From: Variovorax sp. Sphag1AA
GTDB lineage: Bacteria > Pseudomonadota > Gammaproteobacteria > Burkholderiales > Burkholderiaceae_C
DNA length: 64,000 nt
Direction of reading: 5' to 3'
NCBI RefSeq assembly: GCF_014192575.1
Contig: NZ_JACHYC010000002.1
Coordinates: 310,001-374,000 of the forward strand
Made by a program: the position numbers and the translations under genes. Below, in pieces: positions 46,272 through 56,353 of the stretch. The notes beneath the pieces are model-generated. The model did no database searches. It saw only the letters and a program-made list of their open reading frames with translations, and was not told the DNA's origin. How positions within the stretch are numbered: position 1 is the stretch's first letter; each line of letters begins with the position of its first letter.

Positions 46272-48512
46272 TCAGGCGAGTTGTTGTTCGGGGGACAGCA
46301 GCGTTTGCGAGAGCTGCAGGGATGCCAGCGCAGCTTGCAGATCGGCTTCGAAGGCTTCAACGCCGGCGCCGATCAGGTTCAGCGGAATGCCCATGGCCCA
46401 GCCGGCGGCGACCGCCGCGAGCAGGCTTTCGAGGCTGACGCCGACATGCGTGGCGCGCCAGACGGTCAGGCGACCGAGGCCCGGCAGGAAGGATTCGCTG
46501 GCGCCGTTGGCGAGCACCACGCGGTCCTGGCGGATCAGTACCGCTTTGCCACCATCGGCCTGATGTTTGGCGAGCGCTTCCGCCTGCGGGTCGGTCGAAT
46601 AGAAGATCACGCCGCCGTCGCACAGTGGCGCGAGCCCGGCCACGCGCGGATCGGCCGCGTTGAGCACCGCGGTGCCTTCAGGCAGCACCACGTCGACCTG
46701 CGTGCGCAGCACCTTGACCATCTGGTCGCTCTCGATGATGTCGAATTCGGAGAGCGCTTCGTAGCCTTCGAGGTCGGTCACGATGCCGACTTCGCAGCGG
46801 TCGTAAGCGAGACCATCGCGCAGGATCGTCTCGGCGCCGTTCTCGATGACGACCGCCTGAACCGCGCGGTTGACCAGCAGGCGATGGCCGGCTTCCCAGT
46901 TGGCGCTGTTGCGTGCATCGACGCGGCGGCGCTCAAGGAAGAGACCATCGCGGCAGGCGAGGCCGGTGTGGCGGCCGCCGAGGCCGATCAGCCAGGCGAC
47001 GAGCCGCGACAGCACCGCCGTGTCACGCGAGCCGGCGACGCCGACCACCGGAATGCGGCCCGGCGCGTCGTCCGGGAAGAGGTGATCGCAGATCGCGCGG
47101 CCCACCGGGCGCGGCGAACCGACGGCCGGTTTCAGGTGCATGAGCAGGCCAGGGCCGGCGTTGACTTCGACGATCGCACCGCCTTGCACGTGCAGCGGCC
47201 TGGCGATGTCCTGCGCCACCAGATCGATGCCGGCGATGTCGAGGCCGACCACGCGCGCAGCCAGCACGGCCGCGTGCGCCACTTCAGGATGCACCTGGTC
47301 GGTGCAGTCGATCGACATGTTGCCGTTGCGCTGGATCGTGACGACGCGGCCGGTGGCGGGCACCGAGTTGCCGTCGAGGTCCTGGCGCTTGAGTTCGAGC
47401 TGCAGCTTGGCGTCGGTTTCGAGAACGATGACGTCCAGCGGGTATTCCTCTTCCGCGCCGCGGCGGGGGTCGCTGTTGAGCTGGCTGTCGATCAGTTCCG
47501 AGACGGTGGCGCGGCCGTCGCCGGTCACCGTAATGATTTCGCCGCGCGCGGCCGCGACCACCTGGCCGCCGACCACCAGAAGGCGGTGTTCCGATCCACG
47601 GATGAAACGTTCGACCATCACATCGCTGCCCTCGGGCTCGGCGACCGCGAAGGCGGCCATGACTTCTTCGCGCGTGTTCAGTTCGAGCGAAACGCCGCGG
47701 CCGTGGTTGGCGTCGGAAGGCTTGACCACCACCGGCAGGCCGATGTCCTCGGCGGCATCCCAGGCTTCGTCGGCATCGGCGACGACCTGGCCTTCGGGCA
47801 CCGGCACGCCGCAACCTGCGAGCAGCGACTTGGTGAGTTCCTTGTCGCTGGCGATCGATTCGCCGATCGCGCTGGTGTAGTCGGTTTCGGCGGTCCAGAT
47901 GCGTTGCTGGTTGGCGCCGTAGCCGAGCTGCACGAGGTTGCCGTCGTTCAGGCGCATGTGCGGGATGCCGCGATCCGTCGCGGCGCCGACGATGCAGGCG
48001 GTGCTCGGGCCGAGGTAGCAGTCCTCGACCTTGGCCTTGACCGCATCGACCGCCTTCTGCACTTCCGCCGCGCCGAAGGGGTCGTTGTTGATTGCCGCCA
48101 TCAGCAGCTTGTGGCCTTCGGCCAGCGCGACGCGGGCGACCTGCTCGTCACGAGCGCGGAAGACCATGCGGTAGACGCCATGCTCCGAAGTGCTCCGGGT
48201 TTGCCCGAAGCCGGTGGGCATGCCGGCAAGGTTCAGCAGCTCGATCACCACGTGTTCGAGCACGTGGCCCGCCCAAGTGCCTTCGGTCAGGCGCTGGATG
48301 AAGCCGCCGCGCTCGCCGACACCGCAGTGGTGCTCGATCAGCGCCGGCAGCAGGGCGGTCAGCCGGTCGGTGAAACCGGGGATCAGGTTGGACGGATGGT
48401 CCTCCAGCCGGCCGAGATCGAGCCAGACTTCCAGCACGGGTCGGTAGGTCCAGAGGTTCGGGCCGCGCAAATAGTTGATGCGCAGCAGTCGGATGTCGTC
48501 GAAACGGGTCAT
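46272..48512 (-). CDS. cphA': Cyanophycin synthetase-like protein CphA' with degenerate Mur-ligase P-loop
   Basis: 746 residues from ATG 48512. The N-terminal and ATP-grasp domains are conserved (LPVVVKPSDANHGRGV near 259-274; IVEVNAGPGLLMH). In the second half the position of the GTNGKTT P-loop reads GSRDTAV (494-500), and the final Mur C-terminal subdomain with the ADYGHN motif is missing, making it 109 residues shorter than the neighbour. Only one ATP-using centre therefore seems active, as described for CphA2-type dipeptide polymerases; equivalence to CphA2 is inference. Paired cphA and cphA' genes are known in betaproteobacteria. Confidence 0.9.
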   Translation of the reverse strand: MTRFDDIRLLRINYLRGPNLWTYRPVLEVWLDLGRLEDHPSNLIPGFTDRLTALLPALIEHHCGVGERGGFIQRLTEGTWAGHVLEHVVIELLNLAGMPTGFGQTRSTSEHGVYRMVFRARDEQVARVALAEGHKLLMAAINNDPFGAAEVQKAVDAVKAKVEDCYLGPSTACIVGAATDRGIPHMRLNDGNLVQLGYGANQQRIWTAETDYTSAIGESIASDKELTKSLLAGCGVPVPEGQVVADADEAWDAAEDIGLPVVVKPSDANHGRGVSLELNTREEVMAAFAVAEPEGSDVMVERFIRGSEHRLLVVGGQVVAAARGEIITVTGDGRATVSELIDSQLNSDPRRGAEEEYPLDVIVLETDAKLQLELKRQDLDGNSVPATGRVVTIQRNGNMSIDCTDQVHPEVAHAAVLAARVVGLDIAGIDLVAQDIARPLHVQGGAIVEVNAGPGLLMHLKPAVGSPRPVGRAICDHLFPDDAPGRIPVVGVAGSRDTAVLSRLVAWLIGLGGRHTGLACRDGLFLERRRVDARNSANWEAGHRLLVNRAVQAVVIENGAETILRDGLAYDRCEVGIVTDLEGYEALSEFDIIESDQMVKVLRTQVDVVLPEGTAVLNAADPRVAGLAPLCDGGVIFYSTDPQAEALAKHQADGGKAVLIRQDRVVLANGASESFLPGLGRLTVWRATHVGVSLESLLAAVAAGWAMGIPLNLIGAGVEAFEADLQAALASLQLSQTLLSPEQQLA

Positions 48513-48651
48513 GAAAACGTTCGATGTGCTTTGGCCGAGCACCGCGGCGCCCTCAACGGCGCCCATGGCGATCGGTCAGAATCGGCGCCCTCGGAAACAG
48601 GTCCTGGGCGCCATGAAGGGTCCGGCAGCGGGCCGAAGAAACAGAAACACA

Positions 48652-50925
48652 ATGCAACATCACGATCCAGTCGGCACCCCGGAGGGCGAATCTGAGGAGG
48701 CTTCAGCGGCGCTGGAAAGCCAGCTCATACCGGCGGAAAACGTTCTGGCGACGCTGCCGGTTGACCTTGACGAGGAACTTCGGTTTGCATCCGGGCTGCT
48801 CGCCCTGACCGATCGGCGCCTGCTCGTGCGCAATCCGGGTGGTGCGTGGTTCGAGTGGGCGCTGCCCGCCGAAGGCCTGGAATTGCAGCTTTCCGACCAT
48901 GCCGGCATTGGCACGCTGGACCTCCTGGACGAAAAGGGCCGGCTGGCCCGGTGGCGATACACCCTGGCGCACCAGGCCGCGGCGCTGAAGGTGCAGAAGC
49001 TGTTCGAGCAGCATGCCGAGCGTGTCGCGCAAGTGACACTGCCGGGCGCCGAGGCGGAGGACTTGGGCGAAGCCGAACTCCAGACCCCGCCGTCCACCTG
49101 GGTTCTGCTGCGGCTCGGCCGTTTCGCCAAGCCGTATCGCAAGCAGCTGATCATCGGGTTTCTGCTGACGCTGGCCTCGACCGCCGCGACGCTGGTGCCG
49201 CCCTACCTGACCATCCCGCTGATGGACGACATCCTGATCCCGTTCCAGAACGGGCAGCAGATCGCGGTCCACAAGGTGGTGTTGTTCCTGAGCGCGCTGT
49301 TGGCTGCGGCGCTGGTCGGCTGGGCACTGGGGTGGGCACGTACTTACTTGCTGGCGCTGGTGTCCGAACGCATCGGCGCCGACCTGCGCACTACCACTTA
49401 CGAACACTTGCTGACCTTGCCTCTGGATTACTTTGGCGGTAAGCGCACTGGCGACCTCATGGCGCGCATCGGCTCGGAGACCGACCGCATCAACGTCTTC
49501 CTGTCGCTCCACGCGCTCGACTTCCTCACCGACGTGCTGATGATCGCGATGACGGCGGTGATCCTGTTCTCGATCAACCCGCTGCTCGCGATCGTTACGC
49601 TGGTGCCCCTGCCGTTCATTGCCTGGATGATCCACGTGGTGCGCGACAAGCTCCGCACCGGCTTCGAGAAGATCGACCGGGTGTGGAGCGAAGTCACCAA
49701 CGTGCTGGCCGACACCATCCCTGGCATCCGCGTCGTCAAGGCCTTCGCGCAGGAAAAGCGCGAGTCCGACCGCTTCCGCGCCGCCAACACCTACAACCTG
49801 CAGGTCAACGACAAGCTCAACAAGACCTGGTCGCTTTTCACGCCGAGCGTGTCGTTGCTGACGGAAGTCGGTCTCCTGGTGGTCTGGGCCTTCGGGATCT
49901 GGCAGGTGGCCCGCGGCAGCATCACGGTGGGTGTGTTGACCGCCTTCATCGCGTACATCGGCCGCTTCTACACGCGGCTCGATTCGATGAGCCGCATCGT
50001 CTCGGTCACGCAGAAAGCGGCTGCCGGCGCCAAGCGGATCTTCGACATCCTCGACCACGTGAGCAACGTGCCTGAGCCCGCGAATCCGGTGCAGGTCGAT
50101 CGGGTGCGGGGCCGCATCGAGATGTCCGATGTGGGCTTCCGCTATGGCAGCCGCGCGGTGATTCGCGACCTCGATCTGGTGATCGAACCGGGCGAGATGA
50201 TCGGCCTCGTCGGGCACAGCGGCTCGGGCAAGAGCACGCTGGTCAACCTGATCTGTCGCTTCTACGACGTGACCGATGGCGCGATCAAGGTCGACGACAC
50301 CGACATCCGCCGGTTCGCGGTGGCCGACTACCGACGGCACGTGGGTTTGGTGCTGCAGGAGCCCTTCCTTTTCTTCGGCACGATCGCGCAGAACATTGCC
50401 TACGGCAAGCCGGATGCGACCCGCGAGGAAATCGTGGCGGCGGCGCGTGCGGCGCATGCGCACGACTTCATCCTGCGGCTGCCGCACGGCTACGACTCGC
50501 TGGTCGGCGAGCGTGGGCAAGGGCTTTCGGGTGGCGAGCGGCAACGCATCAGCATCGCGCGGGCGCTGCTGATCGACCCGCGCATCCTGATCCTCGACGA
50601 GGCCACGTCGGCCGTCGATACCGAGACAGAGAAGGAAATCCAGAAGGCGCTCGACAACCTCGTGCAGGGCCGCACCACGATCGCGATCGCGCACCGGCTT
50701 TCCACGCTGCGCAAGGCCGATCGCCTCGTCGTGATGGACCGCGGCGAGATCGTCGAAGTGGGGCCGCACGATGCGCTGATGGAAAAGCAGGGCGCCTACT
50801 GGCGCCTCTACCAGGCGCAGTTGCGTCAGGCCGATGAAGAAGAAAGCGCGGGCGCGGCGGCTGAACGCAGCGCCGTGGCCGTTGCGCTCGGTGCGCACGC
50901 AGCCCATCCGGCGGGGGACGCATGA
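48652..50925 (+). CDS. Cyanophycin-associated ABC exporter-type transporter (permease-ATPase fusion)
   Basis: 757 residues from ATG 48652; ATG 48613 is an upstream alternative. The N-terminal region (about 1-115, ENVLATLPVDLDEELRF, then ALTDRRLLVRN) is a soluble domain of PH-like look. Six transmembrane helices form a type IV exporter fold, then a nucleotide-binding domain with [31 protein letters not shown] and ILILDEATSAVD. It is divergent from the cyanophycin synthetases across 139 bases and coupled to a DUF1854 gene, an arrangement repeatedly annotated as cyanophycin-metabolism associated. Substrate unknown. Confidence 0.9.
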   Translation: MQHHDPVGTPEGESEEASAALESQLIPAENVLATLPVDLDEELRFASGLLALTDRRLLVRNPGGAWFEWALPAEGLELQLSDHAGIGTLDLLDEKGRLARWRYTLAHQAAALKVQKLFEQHAERVAQVTLPGAEAEDLGEAELQTPPSTWVLLRLGRFAKPYRKQLIIGFLLTLASTAATLVPPYLTIPLMDDILIPFQNGQQIAVHKVVLFLSALLAAALVGWALGWARTYLLALVSERIGADLRTTTYEHLLTLPLDYFGGKRTGDLMARIGSETDRINVFLSLHALDFLTDVLMIAMTAVILFSINPLLAIVTLVPLPFIAWMIHVVRDKLRTGFEKIDRVWSEVTNVLADTIPGIRVVKAFAQEKRESDRFRAANTYNLQVNDKLNKTWSLFTPSVSLLTEVGLLVVWAFGIWQVARGSITVGVLTAFIAYIGRFYTRLDSMSRIVSVTQKAAAGAKRIFDILDHVSNVPEPANPVQVDRVRGRIEMSDVGFRYGSRAVIRDLDLVIEPGEMIGLVGHSGSGKSTLVNLICRFYDVTDGAIKVDDTDIRRFAVADYRRHVGLVLQEPFLFFGTIAQNIAYGKPDATREEIVAAARAAHAHDFILRLPHGYDSLVGERGQGLSGGERQRISIARALLIDPRILILDEATSAVDTETEKEIQKALDNLVQGRTTIAIAHRLSTLRKADRLVVMDRGEIVEVGPHDALMEKQGAYWRLYQAQLRQADEEESAGAAAERSAVAVALGAHAAHPAGDA

Positions 50926-51386
50926 ACGACTTTCAACTTGAACGCGATGCCTTCGGGCGGCTCGTGCTGACGGATGCCGAGGGCGTTCATCACGCGGGCG
51001 TCGTGCCGGTGCGGGCATTTCCACTGACTGCGCCGGATCACGGGATTTCGCTGGTCGGGCCGGACGGACGCGAACTCGTCTGGATCGACCAGATCGCCGA
51101 CTTGCCCGCGCCGATGCGCGAGTTGCTCGACCAGGACTTGCGGGCGCGCGACTTCGCGCCGAAGCTGCTCAAGCTGCACAAGGTGTCGAGCTTCGGCGTG
51201 CCGAGCACATGGAGCGTGAGCACGGACCGCGGTGAGACCAGCTTCGTGCTCAAGGCGGAAGAAGACATCCGCCGGCTGGAGCGCGGTGCGCTGCTGATCG
51301 CCAGCGCGCACGGGCTGCAGTTCCGCATCCCGGACGTCAAGGCGCTGGACCGCCATTCGCGCAAGCTGCTGGAGCGGTTCCTGTAA
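50922..51386 (+). CDS. DUF1854 protein, cyanophycin-associated
   Basis: 154 residues. Matches the DUF1854 pattern: [28 protein letters not shown], then [22 protein letters not shown], and [24 protein letters not shown] overlaps the transporter stop (ATGA). No signal peptide or membrane helix. The family has no defined activity; its fixed position after the ABC gene beside cphA suggests it works with the transporter or the polymer. Confidence 0.88.
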   Translation: MNDFQLERDAFGRLVLTDAEGVHHAGVVPVRAFPLTAPDHGISLVGPDGRELVWIDQIADLPAPMRELLDQDLRARDFAPKLLKLHKVSSFGVPSTWSVSTDRGETSFVLKAEEDIRRLERGALLIASAHGLQFRIPDVKALDRHSRKLLERFL

Positions 51387-51463
51387 CGCGACGGCTGAGC
51401 TGTCGTTCGACACTCGACGGGGGTAGTGCCAAACTCGCGCCCTTTCAGGGAACGAAGATCACC

Positions 51464-52165
51464 ATGCACACCACCGCACTTGTCCTGTTCTCCGGCGGTC
51501 AGGATTCAACCACCTGCCTCGCCGCCGCGCTCGACAAATACGAACGCGTCGAAACAGTCGGCTTCGACTACGGGCAGCGCCATCGCATCGAACTCGAAGT
51601 GCGTGGCAAGGTGCTCGAGCAATTGCGGGAGCGCTTCCCGCGCTGGGACGCGCGGCTCGGCGAGGACCACATGCTCACGGTCGATGTGCTCGGGCAGATC
51701 AGCGCGTCGTCGCTGACGCAGGACATCGCGTTCGAGATGCAGGCGAACGGCTTGCCGAACACCTTCGTGCCGGGGCGCAACCTGCTGTTCCTCACGCTCG
51801 CCGGTGCGCTCGCGTACCGGCGCGGCATCGACGTGATCGTGACGGGAGTGTGCGAGACCGACTTCTCCGGCTATCCCGATTGCCGCGACGACACCATGAA
51901 GGCAATGCAGCTTGCACTGTCGCTCGGCATGGATCGGCGGCTCCTGATCGAAACGCCGCTGATGTGGATCGACAAGGCCGCCACCTGGGAGATGGCCCAT
52001 CGCATCGGCGGGCCGGCGCTGGTCGATCTCATCGTCGAGGACACGCACACCTGCTATCTCGGCGATCGTGCCCAGCGCCATGGCTGGGGCTACGGTTGCG
52101 GCAATTGCCCGGCCTGCGAGCTGCGTGCCCGCGGCTGGGAGCGCTACATCGCCTCGACCCTGTAG
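51464..52165 (+). CDS. queC: 7-cyano-7-deazaguanine synthase
   Basis: Converts 7-carboxy-7-deazaguanine to preQ0 in queuosine biosynthesis, using ATP and ammonia. 233 residues with PP-loop SGGQDS at residues 10-15 and a C-terminal zinc-binding cluster (HTCYLGDR, then [17 protein letters not shown]). [20 protein letters not shown] and [15 protein letters not shown] are characteristic. No other queuosine gene is adjacent. Its 3' end overlaps the convergent ABC transporter gene by 22 bases. Confidence 0.96.
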   Translation: MHTTALVLFSGGQDSTTCLAAALDKYERVETVGFDYGQRHRIELEVRGKVLEQLRERFPRWDARLGEDHMLTVDVLGQISASSLTQDIAFEMQANGLPNTFVPGRNLLFLTLAGALAYRRGIDVIVTGVCETDFSGYPDCRDDTMKAMQLALSLGMDRRLLIETPLMWIDKAATWEMAHRIGGPALVDLIVEDTHTCYLGDRAQRHGWGYGCGNCPACELRARGWERYIASTL

Positions 52166-53910
52166 CGGGCCGCCCCGCCGTTCGATTCGGGCACCAGCGT
52201 CCAGCGCTTGTCGTGGAAAGCGCCGACCGAGGCGCGATGCGCGATCGACACCATCGCGCCGCCGGCGGCCTTCACGCCCGCCGTGAGGCGGTGATAGAGG
52301 GTCTCTTCGGTCTCGGCATCCAGCGCGCTCGTCGCTTCATCGGCAAAGACCCAAGCCGGCTTGCGCAGCAGCACGCGGGCGATCGCGAGGCGCTGCTGTT
52401 CGCCGCCGGAGAGCTTCTGGCTCCACGCGTCGCTGTCGTCGAGACGGGCCGCGAGATCGGGCAGCATCGCTTCCTTCAGAGCCTGCACGAGCTGCGCGTC
52501 GCTGTAGGCACTCGCCGGCTGTGGATAGGCCAACGCATCGCGCAGGCGGCCGTTCGGCACATAGGGGCGCTGCGGAATGAACATCGCATTCGCCGGTATC
52601 GAGACACGGCCGTTCGCGAATGGCCAGATGCCCGCGAAGGCCCGGAACAAGGTCGACTTGCCGCTGCCCGAGGGGCCTTGAAGCAGCACGTTGTCGCCAG
52701 GCTGGACGGCGAGCGCGGCGCCCTGGATCAGCGGCACGCCATCGGGCAGCGTGACGCTCACGTCTGCCGCCTTCAGGCCTTCGCCGTTGACTGCCGGGGT
52801 GCGCTCCAATGCGCTCGTCTCGCTCGCATGCGCCCGCATCGCGGCTTCGAAGCTGGTGAGACGGTCGGCGGTGGCGCGCCAGACGGCCACGCGGTCGTAG
52901 TTGTCGACGAACCAGCTCAGCGAATCCTGGACGCGGCCGAACGCGGAGTTGACCTGCATCAGCTGCCCCAGCTGGATCGCGCCGCTGAAGAAGCGCGGCG
53001 CCTGCACGATGAACGCGAAGATCACCGATGCCTGGCCGAACGAGGCGGTGAAGGCCACGAGGTTCTTCTGCTTGTTGATCAGCTGAAGGTAGTTCTTGAG
53101 GACAGAACCGAAGCGCAGCTTGAGTTGCTCATGCTCCACCTGTTCGCCGCGGTCGAGCGCGATGGCTTCGCTGTATTCGCGCACCCGCACGAGGTGATGC
53201 CGGAAGTCGGCTTCGAAGCGCTGCTGCTGGTAGTTGAGGCCGATCAGCGGACGGCCGATGTAGTGCGTGATGATCGTGCCCGCCGCGCAGTAGGCGAGGG
53301 CGATCCAGACCATCGAACCCGGCACGGTGTAGCTGTTGCCGAAGAGCGAGAACGTCGTCTCGCCACTCAGGCCCCACAGGATGCCGATGAAGCTCACCAG
53401 CGTGACGACCGCGTTGAGCAGCCCCATGGACAGCGTCATCGTGTAGTCGGTGAAGAGCTGCATGTCTTCCTGGATACGCTGGTCGGGGTTGTCGGGCGAC
53501 TGGCCATCCTTCTGTCCGTAGCGCGCGAGCTCCAGGTGATAGAAGGTGTGGTCCGCCATCCAGCGCGACAGGTAGCTGCGCGTCATCCATGCCCGCCACC
53601 GCAGTTGCAGCAGCTGGGTCAGATAGAACTTGAGGATCGCGATGGCGATGTATCCGGCAGCGATCCAGCAGAAGAAGACGATCTCGCGCCAGAACACCGC
53701 CTGGTCCTTGTTCTGCAGGGCATCGTAGAAGCGCGCGTACCACTGGTTGTTGAGCACCAGCATGTAGACCACGCCCAGGTTGAGCGCAACGATCGCCGCG
53801 AGCAGCGCGCGGGCGGTCCACTTCTCTTCCGATCGGAAGTAGGGTGCGGTCAACGCACCAATGCGGCGCAGGGTGGCAAGGAGGTTCTTGGAGCCGTCAG
53901 GAGAATTCAT
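52144..53910 (-). CDS. YddA/SbmA-like ABC transporter, permease fused to ATPase
   Basis: 588 residues. The N-terminal membrane domain of the SbmA/BacA (ABC_membrane_2) type shows [31 protein letters not shown] and [13 protein letters not shown]. The C-terminal nucleotide-binding domain has [32 protein letters not shown] and [12 protein letters not shown]. Relatives move peptides, cobalamin or acyl-CoA-type substrates; none can be singled out. ATG 53910. Tail-to-tail overlap with queC. Confidence 0.9.
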   Translation of the reverse strand: MNSPDGSKNLLATLRRIGALTAPYFRSEEKWTARALLAAIVALNLGVVYMLVLNNQWYARFYDALQNKDQAVFWREIVFFCWIAAGYIAIAILKFYLTQLLQLRWRAWMTRSYLSRWMADHTFYHLELARYGQKDGQSPDNPDQRIQEDMQLFTDYTMTLSMGLLNAVVTLVSFIGILWGLSGETTFSLFGNSYTVPGSMVWIALAYCAAGTIITHYIGRPLIGLNYQQQRFEADFRHHLVRVREYSEAIALDRGEQVEHEQLKLRFGSVLKNYLQLINKQKNLVAFTASFGQASVIFAFIVQAPRFFSGAIQLGQLMQVNSAFGRVQDSLSWFVDNYDRVAVWRATADRLTSFEAAMRAHASETSALERTPAVNGEGLKAADVSVTLPDGVPLIQGAALAVQPGDNVLLQGPSGSGKSTLFRAFAGIWPFANGRVSIPANAMFIPQRPYVPNGRLRDALAYPQPASAYSDAQLVQALKEAMLPDLAARLDDSDAWSQKLSGGEQQRLAIARVLLRKPAWVFADEATSALDAETEETLYHRLTAGVKAAGGAMVSIAHRASVGAFHDKRWTLVPESNGGAARYRVEAM

Positions 53911-54003
53911 GGCGTGGGCATGGATTCGCGCCGGGAAGGCGCGTTGCTTTCATGCTACCGCCGAGCCGCGTCGCAGTCTTAAGTAACGCTGAAAAAGGAT
54001 GCT

Positions 54004-55413
54004 TCAGGCGGCGTGCGGATGCCGCGCGCTCTCGTATAGCGTGCGCGCGAGATCGCGATGCCGCGTCAGCAGCGGTGCGAGCTCGAAATTCTCGAAACGG
54101 CCGTCGCGAATGCGTACGCGCCCGTTGATCACGCTCAGCGCGACCGCGCCCGGCTGGCAGAACACCAGGGCCGCGACCGGGTCGTGACCCGCGCCGGCGT
54201 GCGCGACGTCGTTCATGTCGAAAGCCACGATGTCGGCCGACATCCCCGGCGCGAGCACGCCGATGTCGTCTCGGCCCAGGACGCGTGCGCCGCCGAGCGT
54301 CGCGATCTCCAGCGCCTCGCGCGCCGTCATCGCGGCAGGTCCGAACCCCACGCGCTGAAGCAGCATCGCCTGCCGTGCCTCGCCGAGCATGTGCGCGCCG
54401 TCGTTCGAAGCACTCCCGTCCACGCCGAGGCCGACCGGCACGCCGGCGCGGCGCATCGCACCGATCGGCGCGATGCCCGAGGCGAGTCGCATGTTGGAGC
54501 AGGGGCAGTGCGCGACGCCGGTGCCGGTGCGGCCGAAGAGCGCGATGCCGGCCTCGTCGAGCTTCACGCAGTGCGCATGCCAGACGTCATGCCCGACCCA
54601 GCCGAGGTCTTCGGCGTATTCGGCGGGCGTCATGCCGAACTTCTCGCGCGAATAGGCGATGTCGTTGTCGTTCTCGGCCAGGTGCGTGTGCAACGACACG
54701 CCGCGTTCACGAGCCAGTTCCGCCGACAGGCGCATCAGGTCGCGCGAAACGGAGAACGGCGAACAGGGGGCCAGCACGATGCGCCGCATCGCGTGGCGCG
54801 ACGAGTCGTGCCAACGATCGACGAGGCGTTCGCTGTCGCGCAGGATGGCGTCTTCCGTCTCCACCACTTCGTCGGGCGGCAACCCGCCGAGACTGCGGCC
54901 CACGCTCATGCTCCCGCGCGAGGCATGGAAGCGCATGCCCATCGCGTCGGCCGCTTCGATCGAGTCATCGAGGCGCGCGCCGTTCGGGAAGAGGTACAGG
55001 TGATCGCTCGTGGTGGTGCATCCGGAGAGCATCAGTTCGGCCATCGCGGTTTGCGTCGAGACCCTGATCATTTCGGGCGTGATGCGCGCCCACAGCAGGT
55101 AGAGGTTGGTGAGCCAGCCGAAGAGCTCTGCATCCTGCGCTTCGGGCACCGCGCGCGTCAGGCTCTGGTACATGTGGTGATGCGTGTTGACGAGGCCGGG
55201 CATCACCACATGCCCGCGCATGTCGATCGCATCGGCGCGGCCGTCTCGCGCCGCCTCGGCATAGACGGCCGGCAGATCGGCCGTCGCGCCGACCCACGTG
55301 ATGGCGGGGCCCTCCGCGACCACTGCGCCGTCAGCGATCTCGCGCCGGCCGGCGTCCATGGTGACCAACACGTCGGCATGACGAAGGAGCAATGGGCGAT
55401 GAGGGACGGTCAT
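54004..55413 (-). CDS. 8-oxoguanine deaminase-like amidohydrolase
   Basis: 469 residues from ATG 55413 behind AGGAG; the frame is open upstream but without a start signal. Metal-dependent amidohydrolase barrel: HxH motif in MPGLVNTHHHMYQSL (His78, His80), third His in LHTHLAENDND, fourth in VWHAHCVKL and the Asp in LGVDGSASNDG. The pattern fits the 8-oxoguanine/guanine/s-triazine deaminase branch, giving uric acid from 8-oxoguanine if assigned correctly. A 5'-nucleotidase follows 37 bases upstream on the same strand, consistent with purine salvage or degradation. Confidence 0.82.
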   Translation of the reverse strand: MTVPHRPLLLRHADVLVTMDAGRREIADGAVVAEGPAITWVGATADLPAVYAEAARDGRADAIDMRGHVVMPGLVNTHHHMYQSLTRAVPEAQDAELFGWLTNLYLLWARITPEMIRVSTQTAMAELMLSGCTTTSDHLYLFPNGARLDDSIEAADAMGMRFHASRGSMSVGRSLGGLPPDEVVETEDAILRDSERLVDRWHDSSRHAMRRIVLAPCSPFSVSRDLMRLSAELARERGVSLHTHLAENDNDIAYSREKFGMTPAEYAEDLGWVGHDVWHAHCVKLDEAGIALFGRTGTGVAHCPCSNMRLASGIAPIGAMRRAGVPVGLGVDGSASNDGAHMLGEARQAMLLQRVGFGPAAMTAREALEIATLGGARVLGRDDIGVLAPGMSADIVAFDMNDVAHAGAGHDPVAALVFCQPGAVALSVINGRVRIRDGRFENFELAPLLTRHRDLARTLYESARHPHAA

Positions 55414-55450
55414 TTCATTCGCTCCTGTGAGTGGTGCGCTGCCGCCGCGG

Positions 55451-56350
55451 TCAGCGCTCGTTGCTGATGCCGCTTGCGACGTGGCCGGCGGGTACGTGGC
55501 GCGCGGCGGCATCCACATGGCCCGTCTGGTCGTCGAAGAAGAAGTCGGGCTCGAACTCGCGCAGGAACTCGCCCTTGGGAAGCCCGCCGAGGAACATCGC
55601 TTCGTCGACCTTGATGTTCCACTTCATCAGCGTGCGGATCGCGCGCTCGTGCGCGGGCGCGCTGCGTGCCGTGACCAGTGCCGTGCGGATGCGCATCGCG
55701 GGGTTGCTCGCAAGCTGGAGCCGATGGAGTGCGGCCAGCAGCGGCTTGAAAGGCCCTTCGGGGAGCGGCATCTCCGCATGGCTGGATTCGTGCTGCTGGA
55801 AGGCGTCGAGCCCCTCCGCCTGGAAGATGCGCTCCGCCTCGTCGCTGAAAAGCACCGCGTCGCCGTCGAAGGCAATGCGCACTTCGTTGGGATAGGCATC
55901 GCTCGCGTGCACCGATTCGACCAGCACGCGCGCCGCAGGAAAGCCTGCGCGCAGTGCTTCGCGCACATCTTCGGCGTTCACCGAAAGAAAGAGATGTGCG
56001 CGCAGCGGCCGCAAATAGCCGAACGGCGGCCGGCCCTGCGTGAACACACCGCGCTGCAGCGTGATGCCGTTCGCCAGGCCTGAACGGAAGATGCGCATGC
56101 CTGACACGGGATCGTTGCGAGACAGGATCACCACCTCTACGCGCTGCATGCCGTCATCGTTGAAGCGAAGCAGTTTGCGCACCAGTGAGTACGCGATCCC
56201 CGGCTGGGCCGGCACGTCGAGCCGTTCGAGCTGGAGCCTCATGTAGCCGGCATCGTCGCCCGCCTCGAAGATGCGGTTCTCTTCCTCGAGGTTGAAGAGG
56301 GCGCGCGATGAAATCGCAACGACGAGCTTGTCTTCGAGGGTGACCGGCAT
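55451..56350 (-). CDS. 5'-nucleotidase (cytosolic, PF06189-type)
   Basis: 299 residues. HAD-like 5'-nucleotidase pattern: LVVAISSRALFNLEEENRIFE, LFLSVNAEDVREALRAG, RIAFDGDAVLFSDEAERIF and FLREFEPDFFFDDQTGHVD. Dephosphorylates nucleoside monophosphates in the cytoplasm. Three bases separate it from gspF and 37 from the deaminase, so it may share a transcript with the gsp gene while acting with the deaminase. Confidence 0.87.
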   Translation of the reverse strand: MPVTLEDKLVVAISSRALFNLEEENRIFEAGDDAGYMRLQLERLDVPAQPGIAYSLVRKLLRFNDDGMQRVEVVILSRNDPVSGMRIFRSGLANGITLQRGVFTQGRPPFGYLRPLRAHLFLSVNAEDVREALRAGFPAARVLVESVHASDAYPNEVRIAFDGDAVLFSDEAERIFQAEGLDAFQQHESSHAEMPLPEGPFKPLLAALHRLQLASNPAMRIRTALVTARSAPAHERAIRTLMKWNIKVDEAMFLGGLPKGEFLREFEPDFFFDDQTGHVDAAARHVPAGHVASGISNER

Positions 56351-56353
56351 ACG

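Noticed and set aside
43532..46438. A 968-codon open frame on the plus strand opposite cphA, and similar long antisense frames (2219-4087, 46068-48695, 9828-11753)
   Set aside because: They are rich in Arg, His, Ala and Asp with no domain, and lie opposite strongly conserved genes. High-GC codon usage leaves such antisense frames open.
46272..47100. CphA' P-loop loss as a sequencing frameshift
   Set aside because: The frame is continuous, flanking residues align with CphA on both sides, and the C-terminal subdomain is missing as well.
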